Source: Aggregatimonas sangjinii
Lineage (GTDB): Bacteria > Bacteroidota > Bacteroidia > Flavobacteriales > Flavobacteriaceae
NCBI RefSeq assembly: GCF_005943945.1
Contig: NZ_CP040710.1
Coordinates: 569,001 to 633,000 of the forward strand
Direction: 5' to 3'
Length of the DNA stretch: 64,000 nt
The position numbers and the translations under genes are program-made. The notes under the pieces are model-generated. The model had not been told where the DNA came from, made no database searches, and saw only the letters and a program-made list of their open reading frames with translations. Shown piece after piece: positions 24,613 through 34,079 of this stretch; positions within the stretch are counted from its first letter, which is position 1, and each line of letters starts with the position of its first letter.

Positions 24613-25695
24613 ATGGAGAATACAAAGGAAATGAGAACATGGTTGGATGATATGGCATTAGATCATCCGCTAGTCATAGCAGGGCCATGTAGTGCGGAGA
24701 CGGAAGCCCAAGTGTTGGGAATTGCCCATAGTTTGAAGGATACCGACGTCAACTATTACCGTGCCGGTATCTGGAAACCACGTACGCGCCCCGGAAATTT
24801 TGAAGGTGTAGGTGCTTTGGGTCTAAAGTGGTTGCAGAAGGTCAAAGAGGAGACCGGTCTTAAAACGGCTACAGAGGTAGCCAATCGTGCCCATGTAGAA
24901 CTGGCGTTGGAACATGATATCGACTTACTTTGGGTTGGCGCCCGTTCGACCGTGAGTCCGTTTATTATGCAGGAATTGGCCGATGCTATGGCCGGCACCG
25001 ACAAGGTTGTTCTGGTAAAAAATCCGGTAAATCCCGATTTAGCCCTATGGCTGGGCGGAATCGAGCGTTTGCATACGGCCGGTATTAAGAAGTTAGGGGC
25101 GATTCATAGGGGGTTCTCTACCTACGAAAAATCGAAATATAGAAACATACCGGAATGGCAATTGGCCATCGAATTTCAGAACAAATTTCCGGATTTGCCT
25201 TTGATCAACGACCCCTCGCATATTACCGGAAAGCGGGATATGATTTTCGATGTATCGCAAACTGCCCTGGATCTTAATTTCGATGGTTTAATGATCGAAA
25301 CCCATCACGATCCGGACAATGCATGGAGCGATGCCGCGCAGCAAGTTACTCCCGAACGTCTAAAGCAGATCATGCGTGATCTCAAAATTCGCAAAGAGTC
25401 CGATCCGGAAGCGGAGTACAATAGCCAATTGAGCAATCTACGGGCTCAGATCGACGTAATCGATAACCAATTGATCGAAAGCATGGGGAAACGCATGAAA
25501 ATTTCGGACGGAATAGGCGAATTGAAAAAACAACGCAATGTAGCCGTACTGCAATCGAACCGATGGAACGAAATTTTAGGCAAAATGATATTGGAGGGCG
25601 AGAGCAAGGGCTTGAGCGAAGAATTCGTTTTACGAATGTTCAAGGCCATTCACCAAGAATCGATTAACCATCAGGAGAAAATAATAAAATCATAG
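24613..25695 (+). CDS. Bifunctional 3-deoxy-7-phosphoheptulonate synthase / chorismate mutase
   Basis: 360 residues from the ATG at 24613; the frame extends upstream without a start preceded by a convincing initiation region. The N-terminal DAHP synthase part contains LVIAGPCSAET, WKPRTRPGNFEGVG, and the metal/substrate segments DPSHITGKRD and IETHHDPDNAWSD. The C-terminal AroQ chorismate mutase helix bundle spans about residues 270-355 (LRAQIDVIDNQLIESMGKRM). It catalyses the first shikimate-pathway step and the chorismate-to-prephenate branch, feeding the two prephenate enzymes encoded upstream. Last gene before the operon terminator. Confidence 0.92.
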   Translation: MENTKEMRTWLDDMALDHPLVIAGPCSAETEAQVLGIAHSLKDTDVNYYRAGIWKPRTRPGNFEGVGALGLKWLQKVKEETGLKTATEVANRAHVELALEHDIDLLWVGARSTVSPFIMQELADAMAGTDKVVLVKNPVNPDLALWLGGIERLHTAGIKKLGAIHRGFSTYEKSKYRNIPEWQLAIEFQNKFPDLPLINDPSHITGKRDMIFDVSQTALDLNFDGLMIETHHDPDNAWSDAAQQVTPERLKQIMRDLKIRKESDPEAEYNSQLSNLRAQIDVIDNQLIESMGKRMKISDGIGELKKQRNVAVLQSNRWNEILGKMILEGESKGLSEEFVLRMFKAIHQESINHQEKIIKS

Positions 25696-25718
25696 GCATA
25701 CCAAATAAGAATTGAATT

Positions 25719-25757
25719 GGCGGGATAGACAGTAAATGTTTGTTCCGCCTTTTTTTT
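25719..25757 (+). terminator. Rho-independent terminator of the aromatic operon
   Basis: GGCGGGA (25719-25725) pairs with TTCCGCC (25743-25749, one G-T pair), followed by eight T. It lies 24 bp after the stop codon. Confidence 0.75.
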
Positions 25758-25825
25758 ACCGTTCCCCAAAAAGAAAAGTCGTTATTTTGTAGCACAGCGA
25801 AACCGCTGACAAGTAATCGCAACAA

Positions 25826-26782
25826 ATGAAGGGTACCGTATACAAATCTACCGGAAGCTGGTACAGCGTGAAAACCGAAAACGGTGACTTTTACGAATGT
25901 AGGATCAAAGGTAAATTTCGCATAAAGGGCATAAAAAGTACGAACCCAGTCGCCGTTGGCGACGTAGTCGAGTTCGAATTGGAAGAATCCGATGAAGATG
26001 CCGTAGGTACGATTTCCAGAATTGAGGAACGCCGTAATTACATCATCCGGAAATCGGTCAACCTATCCAAACAGACCCATATTATCGCGTCCAATCTCGA
26101 TGTGGTTTTTTTATTGATTACCCTGAACAATCCAACAACCTATACCATCTTCATCGACCGGTTTTTGGCCACAGCCGAAGCCTATGATATTCCAGTGGTG
26201 TTACTGTTCAATAAAATTGACACCTATTCCGATGACGAGTTGATGGAAATCAAATTTCTGGCAGCGCTCTATCGTGAAATCGGGTATACCTGTATCGGGA
26301 TTTCAGCAACAACGGGCAAGAACGTCGATGAGGTGAAGAAATTGATGAAAGGAAAGACCTCGATGTTCGCTGGGCATTCCGGGGCGGGAAAATCCACCTT
26401 GGTCAATGCCATATCGCCTGAGTTGGATTTAAAGACCGCCGAGATATCCGATCAGCATTTGCAGGGAATGCACACCACGACCTTCGCCGAGATGTACGAT
26501 TTGGATTTCGGGGCACGTATTATCGACACGCCGGGGATAAAAGGTTTTGGGGTCGTTGATATGGAGAAGGACGAGATCGGGGATTATTTCCCTGAATTTT
26601 TCAAATTGAAGGTCGACTGCAAATTCAATAATTGTTTGCACTTGGACGAGCCCAACTGCGCCGTAAAAAATGCTTTGGAAGAGGAGACCGTTTCCTGGAT
26701 TAGATACCGCAGCTATGTGCAAATGGTCGCCGGGGATGATCACACCTACAGAATAGACGAACATGGAAAAAAAGAGGACTAG
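25826..26782 (+). CDS. rsgA: Ribosome small-subunit-dependent GTPase A
   Basis: 318 residues. N-terminal OB fold (PVAVGDVVEFE), then a circularly permuted GTPase domain with the motif order G4 (FNKIDTY), G1 (GHSGAGKST), G3 (DTPGIKGFG), and a C-terminal zinc segment with Cys and His in CKFNNCLHLDEPNC. It matures the 30S ribosomal subunit. It has its own A/T-rich upstream region after the terminator of the aromatic operon and is followed 39 bp later by dtd. Confidence 0.95.
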   Translation: MKGTVYKSTGSWYSVKTENGDFYECRIKGKFRIKGIKSTNPVAVGDVVEFELEESDEDAVGTISRIEERRNYIIRKSVNLSKQTHIIASNLDVVFLLITLNNPTTYTIFIDRFLATAEAYDIPVVLLFNKIDTYSDDELMEIKFLAALYREIGYTCIGISATTGKNVDEVKKLMKGKTSMFAGHSGAGKSTLVNAISPELDLKTAEISDQHLQGMHTTTFAEMYDLDFGARIIDTPGIKGFGVVDMEKDEIGDYFPEFFKLKVDCKFNNCLHLDEPNCAVKNALEEETVSWIRYRSYVQMVAGDDHTYRIDEHGKKED

Positions 26783-26821
26783 TTCCCGTTCCTTTTCAGG
26801 GGCAAAAATGAGAAAGGTGCC

Positions 26822-27274
26822 ATGAGAACGGTATTACAAAGAGTATCGAGGGCTAGCGTTACCGTAGATGGGAAAGTCGTTTCCCAAATTCAGTCCGGGT
26901 TGCTACTCCTTCTAGGAATCGAGAGCCAGGACACCAATGAAGATATTGAATGGCTAACCAGAAAAATAGCCAATCTTAGGGTTTTTAATGATGCCGAAGG
27001 CACGATGAACCGTTCTTTGCTCGATACGAAGGGCGATGCCATTGTGGTGAGCCAATTTACCCTCCATGCCAGTACTAAAAAAGGGAATCGCCCATCCTAT
27101 ATGAAAGCAGCGCCACCGGCGATTGCCATACCATTGTACGAGCGATTTATTTTTCAATTGGAAAAAGTGATGGATAAAAAAGTAGGCACCGGTGTTTTCG
27201 GGGCCGATATGAAAATCGAACTTATAAATGATGGGCCGGTGACCATAAGCATTGATACCAAGAACAGGGAATAG
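26822..27274 (+). CDS. dtd: D-aminoacyl-tRNA deacylase
   Basis: 150 residues, the standard length. Contains RTVLQRVSRASVTVDG, VVSQFTLHASTKKGNRPSY (Ser-Gln and Thr of the active site) and GVFGADMKIELINDGPVT. It removes D-amino acids mischarged onto tRNA. Probably cotranscribed with rsgA. Confidence 0.95.
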   Translation: MRTVLQRVSRASVTVDGKVVSQIQSGLLLLLGIESQDTNEDIEWLTRKIANLRVFNDAEGTMNRSLLDTKGDAIVVSQFTLHASTKKGNRPSYMKAAPPAIAIPLYERFIFQLEKVMDKKVGTGVFGADMKIELINDGPVTISIDTKNRE

Positions 27275-27363
27275 AGTGTTTTCGTCGATTAATTGCTATG
27301 ATTCTGTAAGAAAAATACGTGCTTTGCATTATATTCTTCAAACGAAACCTCCGACCAAAATCA

Positions 27364-29274
27364 ATGCGTTTACTTATCTTTTTCAATGCCTTCCTTTGCT
27401 TTAGCATTTCCGTAGCCCAAGACATTGACTACCAATTCCTGTCCATACCCAAAACCCTTACCCAGCATGCCAATGCGGTAGTAAGATTGAATGAGAGCAT
27501 TGTAAATATCCAGTCTAGGGAACTGATGGTCGTAAAGCGAAAAAAAGTGGTTACGGTACTCAACTCGAAAGGTGACCAGTACGCACTAATGTACGTGGGA
27601 TATGATAAGGGCAAGAAAGTAAAGGATATCCAGGCCGTAGTTTATGATGAATTCGGAAATGAACAGGAGAAAATCAAGGAAAATCGATTTCGAGACGTCA
27701 GTGCAGTAGATGGTGGTACTCTCTATTCTGATTCAAGAGTTAAATACTTTCCCTTTACGCCCATTGACTATCCGTATACTATTGAGGTAACAAGCGAGGT
27801 GGTCACTAAAAATACAGGTGAAATAATTCCGTATTGGAGTTTTCTGGAAGACTTTATGGTCAGTACAGAAAAAAGTAGGTTAGTTATTAACGTGGCTTCT
27901 CTGGATATGAAGCCTACTTTTAAAGAAAAGAATTTTGGGGAGTATGATATCGAAAAGAAAGAGTTACCCAATTCTATCGTCTACCAGGCAACTAATTTGG
28001 CGGCCATTGCCGAGGAAAGTCCCTGTCCGAGTTTTAACAAAGTCGCCCCTGGGATACTAATACGCCCAATTAAATTCAACTATGAGGGATACGAGGCCGA
28101 GATTAATAATTGGAACGATTTAGGCCTTTGGATGCACGAAAATTTATTGAAGGGACGTGATGAGCTAACCTCTGCTTCCGTACAAAAAGCAAATTCCTTG
28201 GTTGAAAATATTACGGATGATTTAGAGAAAGCTAAGATTATTTATAAGTACGTTCAGGAAAACACAAGATATATCAGTGTTCAAGTGGGCATAGGTGGAA
28301 TTCAGCCCATAAGCGCCATAGAAGTAGGTCGTTTAAAATACGGCGATTGCAAGGGTCTTTCGAACTACACGAAGGCACTCTTAAAAGCGGTAGGGGTAGA
28401 GGCATTTTATACACATGTGGAAGCTGGATCGCAACGGGTAGACTTTGAAGAAGATTTTCCGGATTTGGCGCAGGGCAATCATGTAATTCTTGCGATACCC
28501 TATAAAGGCGCATATTATTGGATCGATTGTACTTCTCAGACCCATCCTTTTGGATTCGTCGGGCGCTTTACAGATGGTCGAAAAGTACTGGTCATCAAAC
28601 CAAACGGAGGCGAGCTGGTTAGAACCGTAAGCTATAATAATTCCGAGAACTATCAGAAGACCATCGCCACCTATCGATTAAGCGCGAACGGAGGGATTAT
28701 TGGCAAGGTCACCAGGCAGACCAAAGGAACACAGTACGACAGTCACTTCAGAATAAAGGATCAGACCAAGGAGGTTATTACGGATTATTATAAAAAAAAC
28801 TGGGATAATATTAATAATCTGGTTATTGACCATTACGAATTCGAGAATAATACTGACGATGTGGAATTTGATGAAAAAATAGGGCTTTCGGCAGTTGATT
28901 ACGCTTCAAAGACTAATAATCGGCTCTTGTTTTCCCCAAATGCCTTTAATAGAATTACCACTGTTCCAAAGCGTTACAGAAATCGCAAGTTGCCGTTTGA
29001 TATTCAACGGGGATTTTTGGACGAAGATGTTTTCGAGATAATGCTACCAGATGGTTTCGAAGTCGAGGCCATTCCTGAAAAGATCATCCTTGAAAACCAA
29101 TTTGGAAGGTATTCATCCGAAGTAGAAATGATTGACAATAAATTGGTGCTAAAGAGAACATTCGCATTGAAAGATGGTCAATTTCCAAAAGAAGATTACG
29201 CAGCTTACCGCGATTTTATGAAAGTAGTGGTCAAGAATGATGCTGCAAAGATTGTCCTAAAATCAGAGTTATGA
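27364..29274 (+). CDS. DUF3857 / transglutaminase-like secreted protein (catalytic triad intact)
   Basis: 636 residues from the ATG at 27364, which starts a signal peptide (RLLIFFNAFLCFSISVAQ). The order is an N-terminal DUF3857 beta domain, a transglutaminase-like core (about 270-410), and a C-terminal beta region. The putative triad is preserved: Cys in YGDCKGLSNY, His in QGNHVILA and Asp in WIDCTSQ. Such proteins are common in Bacteroidota, often as tandem paralogues. They probably act in the periplasm, but the substrate is not known. The TGA stop overlaps the ATG of the next paralogue (ATGA). Confidence 0.85.
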   Translation: MRLLIFFNAFLCFSISVAQDIDYQFLSIPKTLTQHANAVVRLNESIVNIQSRELMVVKRKKVVTVLNSKGDQYALMYVGYDKGKKVKDIQAVVYDEFGNEQEKIKENRFRDVSAVDGGTLYSDSRVKYFPFTPIDYPYTIEVTSEVVTKNTGEIIPYWSFLEDFMVSTEKSRLVINVASLDMKPTFKEKNFGEYDIEKKELPNSIVYQATNLAAIAEESPCPSFNKVAPGILIRPIKFNYEGYEAEINNWNDLGLWMHENLLKGRDELTSASVQKANSLVENITDDLEKAKIIYKYVQENTRYISVQVGIGGIQPISAIEVGRLKYGDCKGLSNYTKALLKAVGVEAFYTHVEAGSQRVDFEEDFPDLAQGNHVILAIPYKGAYYWIDCTSQTHPFGFVGRFTDGRKVLVIKPNGGELVRTVSYNNSENYQKTIATYRLSANGGIIGKVTRQTKGTQYDSHFRIKDQTKEVITDYYKKNWDNINNLVIDHYEFENNTDDVEFDEKIGLSAVDYASKTNNRLLFSPNAFNRITTVPKRYRNRKLPFDIQRGFLDEDVFEIMLPDGFEVEAIPEKIILENQFGRYSSEVEMIDNKLVLKRTFALKDGQFPKEDYAAYRDFMKVVVKNDAAKIVLKSEL

Positions 29275-31259
29275 AATCTATTGTAAATTATCCAATTTAT
29301 CTGGCAGTGTTATTATTGGTTCAGTTTTCTTCGGCACAAACGGTCGAATTTGGTGAGCTCAGTATGGAAGAACTGACCGAAAAAGAATATCCTTTCGACA
29401 AGCAGGCAACTGCCGCGATTCTCTACAGTAAAAGGGATACTTATTATTATTCAAATAACGGAGGCAGTCAACTTGTTACCAAAATCCACAAACGTATTAA
29501 AATATACTCGAAGGAAGGTTTTGAGCATGCCACGGAATATATCAACCTCTTTGCGAGCAGGTCTGATCAAGAGGTGGTGCGGAAGTTAAAGGCGATTACC
29601 TATAATCTCGTAAACGGGGAGATTGTTCAGTCAACCTTGGATAAGGACCAGATATTTGAATCGGAACTTAGCTATAACTACAACCAAACCCGATTTACGA
29701 TGCCAAACGTTAAACCGGGATCTATAATCGAATTTAAATACCAGATAGTTTCTCCCTTTATATGGAATATCGATGAGTATCGTTTTCAAGCCGATATTCC
29801 AATAAAACGTATCGAAGCCCAATTGCGGACCCCTGAAGGCTTTAATTTTAGACAGAACCATAAAGGATATTTGATAATCACGCCTAAGGTGGAAACGAAA
29901 AGAGATAGTCGGATTAATATGAACGTGGTAGTGCGCTCTTTCGAACTTAAAAATGTACCAGCATTAAAGGAAGAACCTTTTGTTGATAATATCGACAACT
30001 ACCGTTCTGGGGCACAGTTTGAACTGGCCTCCATCAACATACCTGGAGTTCTCTATAAAAGCTATGCCCATACCTGGGGTGATGTGGCAAAGACTATCGG
30101 GAGCTCCGATGACTTTAAGAATCAGTTGGATAAGACTCGGTCTTTTGATGATAAGTTGGATAACCTTCTTGCTGGAAAAACCGATCAATTGGAAAAAGCC
30201 AAAGGGCTGTTCAAACATGTTAAAAGTACTATTACCTGGAACGGAGGGGATGGTAAGTACTTTCAAAACGGTATTAAAAAGACTTTGAAAGAGAAAAGAG
30301 GAAATGCGGGTGACATTAACCTACTTTTGGTCGCCATGATGCGGTATGCCGGCATCGATGCAAACCCCGTAGTAATTAGTACCAAAGATAATGCGATACC
30401 TTTTTTGCCCACCTTGGAACGACTCAATTACACCATCGCCTATGCTAAAATAGATGGAATGGATTATTTTATGGATGCGACGGCCGAATTTAGCGACTTG
30501 AACCTATTACCTATCAAAGATTACAATTGGAAAGGCCTGTTAATCGACAACGAAAAAATGAACTGGAAGCAAATCGATATGGTTTCTCCGGCAAAGGCGT
30601 TGAACATGTATGTGATGGATATTAACTTGCAGGAAGATGGGTCGGCCAATGGAAAATATCAATCGAGATTTACCAACCATGGGGCATACGCGTTTAGGTT
30701 GAAATACAAGGATAATAATCTAGACGACTTTCTAGTGAATCGGGAAACCGAGTTCGATGACATTGAAATTTCAGATTATCAAATTGAAAACGTGGAAACC
30801 TATGAAGGTCCGGTTTCGGAATCTTTTAATTACCTGCTTGAAAATTCAGCTGAGGTCATTGGCGAAAAGATTTATTTTCGGCCAATGTTATTTATGAGGG
30901 AAAAAGAAAATCCGTTCAAAAAGGAAATTCGCGAATATCCTGTTGATTTTGGTTATTCTTTTCAGGAAAAATATCTTATTAATATTGCCGTGCCCGAGGG
31001 CTACAGTGTCGAGTCGATTCCGGAGGATGTTAAACTCGCTATTCCGGATGGTCTGGGCAGTTTTAAATATATGATACGCCAAAATGCCGGACAAATTCAA
31101 TTATCAGTTATATTTGATATCAATAAAGCAATGATTTCTGCCGTAAATTACCCCTATTTAAAGGAGTGTTTTAAACAGGTGATTACTAAGGAAAACGAGC
31201 AGATCGTGCTTACTAAAAATAGCAATGAGCCTACAAGCAGCACAGCAGGCGGTCGATAA
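29271..31259 (+). CDS. DUF3857 / transglutaminase-like secreted protein (triad degenerate)
   Basis: 662 residues with a signal peptide (YLAVLLLVQFSSAQ), a DUF3857 domain and a transglutaminase-like fold. Where the preceding paralogue has GDCKG, this one has RGNAGDINLLL, so the nucleophilic Cys is missing. The His position reads NYTIAYAK instead of GNHVILA. Only the Asp-like DYFMDAT segment is kept. It is therefore probably a non-catalytic partner or binding protein. Start overlaps the previous stop (ATGA), suggesting coupled production of an active/inactive pair. Confidence 0.82.
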   Translation: MKSIVNYPIYLAVLLLVQFSSAQTVEFGELSMEELTEKEYPFDKQATAAILYSKRDTYYYSNNGGSQLVTKIHKRIKIYSKEGFEHATEYINLFASRSDQEVVRKLKAITYNLVNGEIVQSTLDKDQIFESELSYNYNQTRFTMPNVKPGSIIEFKYQIVSPFIWNIDEYRFQADIPIKRIEAQLRTPEGFNFRQNHKGYLIITPKVETKRDSRINMNVVVRSFELKNVPALKEEPFVDNIDNYRSGAQFELASINIPGVLYKSYAHTWGDVAKTIGSSDDFKNQLDKTRSFDDKLDNLLAGKTDQLEKAKGLFKHVKSTITWNGGDGKYFQNGIKKTLKEKRGNAGDINLLLVAMMRYAGIDANPVVISTKDNAIPFLPTLERLNYTIAYAKIDGMDYFMDATAEFSDLNLLPIKDYNWKGLLIDNEKMNWKQIDMVSPAKALNMYVMDINLQEDGSANGKYQSRFTNHGAYAFRLKYKDNNLDDFLVNRETEFDDIEISDYQIENVETYEGPVSESFNYLLENSAEVIGEKIYFRPMLFMREKENPFKKEIREYPVDFGYSFQEKYLINIAVPEGYSVESIPEDVKLAIPDGLGSFKYMIRQNAGQIQLSVIFDINKAMISAVNYPYLKECFKQVITKENEQIVLTKNSNEPTSSTAGGR

Positions 31260-31551
31260 CTGGATAAAAGAACACGGGGTTCGCTACTTCAATGAACTCA
31301 CGAATATGGCCCAGCTTACCGAAGAGGTAGGCGAAGTGGCTCGTATCATAGCCAGAAGGTATGGCGAGCAAAGTGAAAAGGAATCCGATAAGGATAAAGA
31401 CCTGGGTGAAGAATTGGCAGATGTGCTCTTTGTCGTACTTTGCCTGGCCAACCAAACAAATATTGATCTGCAAAGCGCATTCGATCATAAATTAGCTTTG
31501 AAGACAAAGCGTGATCATGACCGCCACCAGAACAACGAAAAGCTCAAATAA
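31225..31551 (+). CDS. MazG-like nucleotide pyrophosphohydrolase
   Basis: 108 residues with the MazG/all-alpha NTPase metal-binding pattern: TEEVGEVARIIARRYG (ExxE) and GEELADVLFVVLCLAN (ExxD). It probably hydrolyses non-canonical nucleoside triphosphates. Its start overlaps the preceding gene by 35 bp. It is followed closely by aroA. Confidence 0.88.
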   Translation: MSLQAAQQAVDNWIKEHGVRYFNELTNMAQLTEEVGEVARIIARRYGEQSEKESDKDKDLGEELADVLFVVLCLANQTNIDLQSAFDHKLALKTKRDHDRHQNNEKLK

Positions 31552-31589
31552 TACTATCTTTGGGCTTTTGTTTTCCTAAAACCATCCTT

Positions 31590-32819
31590 TTGAAATTACA
31601 CCTTTCCCGTCCGAGCGATTTACGATTGAATGCCTCAATTGCGATTACCGGCTCGAAGAGCGAATCGAACCGTTCCTTACTGCTAAAAGCGCTTTATCCC
31701 AATTTGATGATTTCCAACATGTCCAATTCCGATGATGCCGACGTGATGCAAAAGGGATTGGCAGTGAGCCACGGTTTGGTCGACATTCACCATGCGGGAA
31801 CGGCCATGCGTTTTTTAACGGGCTATTTTGCCTCCCAAGAGGGAAAGGAAGTCACTTTGACCGGTTCGCAACGTATGACCGAAAGACCGGTGAAGGTATT
31901 GGTCGATGCACTACGAACGCTAGGGGCCGATATCGAATATCTAAAGGACGAAGGCTACCCGCCCATTAAGATAAAGGGTAGAAAGTTGACCGAAAGGGAG
32001 GTCAGCCTTCCAGCCAATATCAGTAGTCAGTATATCTCATCTTTATTGCTTATCGCACCGAGTCTTGAAAACGGATTGGAATTGGAATTGATCGGTAAAA
32101 TTACTTCGGTACCGTACATTAGAATGACCTTGGCACTATTAAGCGAAATAGGCATTGTGAATTCATTTGAGGGCAATACGATACAGGTGATGTCGAAGAC
32201 CTCGGTCGCCGATAAAACGCTTACTGTAGAATCCGATTGGAGCTCGGCCTCCTACTTTTACGGGAGCATTGCCCTCGCAGAGGTGGGCTCGGAAATCACC
32301 TTGTCCGCTTATAAAGAAAGCAGCTTGCAAGGGGACAGCGTTTTAGCAGAAATTTACAAGGACCTAGGGGTAGAGACAACCTTTGGGAATGACCGAATCA
32401 CACTACGTAAAACGGTCGATGAACGACCGGAAATATTGAAGGTTGCCTTGCACAACGCACCCGATATTGCCCAAACTATCGCTGTTACCTGTTTCGGGTT
32501 GGGAATAGCATGCCATTTGACCGGACTTCATACCTTAAAAATCAAGGAAACCGATCGATTGGAAGCGCTTCACACGGAATTGTCCAAATTGGGTGCCGAC
32601 ATATCGGTTACCGATGCCGAGCTGCGGCTTTCCCCGTCTCAAGAAATTCGTCAAAACATGGCGATCGACACCTACAATGACCATAGAATGGCTATGGCCT
32701 TCGCGCCGCTGGCGATAAAGACATCACTTTTTGTGAACGACGCTGGAGTAGTCTCCAAGTCATATCCCGATTTCTGGAAAGATCTCAAAACCTTGGGATT
32801 CCAAATCACCGAATCCTAA
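31590..32819 (+). CDS. aroA: 3-phosphoshikimate 1-carboxyvinyltransferase (EPSP synthase)
   Basis: 409 residues from a TTG at 31590 giving KLHLSRPSDL; the frame is open to 31560 but that segment looks non-coding. Motifs are GSKSESNRSLLLKAL, HHAGTAMRFLT (variant of NAGTAMR), RMTERPVKVLVDAL, WSSASYFYG, KETDRLEAL and YNDHRMAMAF. It makes EPSP in the shikimate pathway, complementing the aromatic operon upstream. The TTG start may lower expression. It sits at the end of a run from rsgA. Confidence 0.92.
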   Translation: MKLHLSRPSDLRLNASIAITGSKSESNRSLLLKALYPNLMISNMSNSDDADVMQKGLAVSHGLVDIHHAGTAMRFLTGYFASQEGKEVTLTGSQRMTERPVKVLVDALRTLGADIEYLKDEGYPPIKIKGRKLTEREVSLPANISSQYISSLLLIAPSLENGLELELIGKITSVPYIRMTLALLSEIGIVNSFEGNTIQVMSKTSVADKTLTVESDWSSASYFYGSIALAEVGSEITLSAYKESSLQGDSVLAEIYKDLGVETTFGNDRITLRKTVDERPEILKVALHNAPDIAQTIAVTCFGLGIACHLTGLHTLKIKETDRLEALHTELSKLGADISVTDAELRLSPSQEIRQNMAIDTYNDHRMAMAFAPLAIKTSLFVNDAGVVSKSYPDFWKDLKTLGFQITES

Positions 32820-32843
32820 ACGGCAATATAATAGGGCATTTAC

Positions 32844-32875
32844 TTGACAACCCCTATCTTAGGGTCGTATATTTG
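32844..32875 (+). promoter_or_regulatory. Bacteroidota-type promoter for queA
   Basis: A TTG (32844-32846) -33 element and a perfect -7 TATATTTG (32868-32875, consensus TAnnTTTG) are separated by 21 bp. The start codon follows at 32907. Confidence 0.65.
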
Positions 32876-32906
32876 CATCCGCAAACAAATAAATTCACTT
32901 CAGTTA

Positions 32907-33956
32907 ATGAAACTATCACACTTTCACTTTGAATTGCCCGAGAACTTACTGGCAGAATATCCTGCTGAAAATAGAGACGAGTCAAAACTTATGGTCGTTC
33001 ATAGGGAGACGGGCAAAATCGAGCACAAAATGTTCAAAGATCTCATTGATTACTTTGATGAGGGTGATGTTATGGTGCTGAACAATACCAAGGTGTTTCC
33101 AGCGCGACTGTACGGAAACAAAGAAAAAACCGGTGCCCGTATCGAGGTGTTCTTACTCAGGGAATTAAATGAAGAACAGCGCCTTTGGGACGTTCTGGTC
33201 GACCCTGCCCGTAAGATTCGTATCGGCAATAAGCTCTATTTTGGCGATGATGAGGATTTGGTGGCCGAAGTAATCGACAACACGACCTCTAGAGGTAGAA
33301 CGCTCCGATTTTTATATGATGGTTCTTACATCGATTTTAGAAGAAAACTACGTGCATTGGGTGAAACACCGCTGCCCAAATACATTAAAAGAACGGTAGA
33401 GCCGGAAGATGAGCAGCGCTACCAGACCATTTATGCCAAACACGAAGGCGCGGTTGCAGCGCCTACGGCAGGGCTTCACTTTTCAAAACATTTGCTGAAG
33501 CGTTTGGAAATCAAAGGGGTCGACTTTGCCGAATTGACGTTGCACGTCGGTCTAGGTACTTTTAATCCCGTGGAGGTCGAGGACCTTTCAAAACATAAAA
33601 TGGATAGCGAAGAGTTGATCATAGACGAAAAAGCGACTGAAATCGTTAACAACGCAAAGAACAAAAAAAGAAGAATCTGTGCCGTGGGTACGACCGCTAT
33701 GCGTGGACTCGAAAGTGCCGTGTCGTCGAATCACATGTTGAATACCTTTGACGGATGGACGAACAAATTCGTTTTTCCACCCTATGAATTCAGTATCGCC
33801 AATGCTATGGTCACCAATTTTCACCTACCGAAGTCGACTTTGATGATGATGGTGTCCGCTTTTATGGGTCATGATTTGATGAAGAAATCGTACAAAGAGG
33901 CCATACTAGAGCAATACAAGTTCTATTCGTATGGTGATGCCATGTTGATTATTTAA
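32907..33956 (+). CDS. queA: S-adenosylmethionine:tRNA ribosyltransferase-isomerase
   Basis: 349 residues from the ATG at 32907, preceded by a clear promoter. Motifs are [50 protein letters not shown] and [13 protein letters not shown], all diagnostic for QueA. It transfers the ribosyl group of SAM to preQ1-tRNA to make epoxyqueuosine. Confidence 0.95.
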   Translation: MKLSHFHFELPENLLAEYPAENRDESKLMVVHRETGKIEHKMFKDLIDYFDEGDVMVLNNTKVFPARLYGNKEKTGARIEVFLLRELNEEQRLWDVLVDPARKIRIGNKLYFGDDEDLVAEVIDNTTSRGRTLRFLYDGSYIDFRRKLRALGETPLPKYIKRTVEPEDEQRYQTIYAKHEGAVAAPTAGLHFSKHLLKRLEIKGVDFAELTLHVGLGTFNPVEVEDLSKHKMDSEELIIDEKATEIVNNAKNKKRRICAVGTTAMRGLESAVSSNHMLNTFDGWTNKFVFPPYEFSIANAMVTNFHLPKSTLMMMVSAFMGHDLMKKSYKEAILEQYKFYSYGDAMLII

Positions 33957-34026
33957 GACGTTTTTTTGATTCCCGCAAAGTAGGGAAGCTTTTGACAAGT
34001 AGAATTTACGTTAATTTATAAATTCC

Positions 34027-34068
34027 AATCCCTCTTTATAATTTTATGGATGTAAAGAGGGATTTTTA
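34027..34068 (+). terminator. Rho-independent terminator after queA
   Basis: AATCCCTCTTTA and TAAAGAGGGATT form a 12-bp stem with an A/T-rich loop, followed by a T-rich tract. It lies about 70 bp after queA and 12 bp before rlmN, so attenuation of rlmN is also possible. Confidence 0.75.
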
Positions 34069-34079
34069 TATCTCAACCG

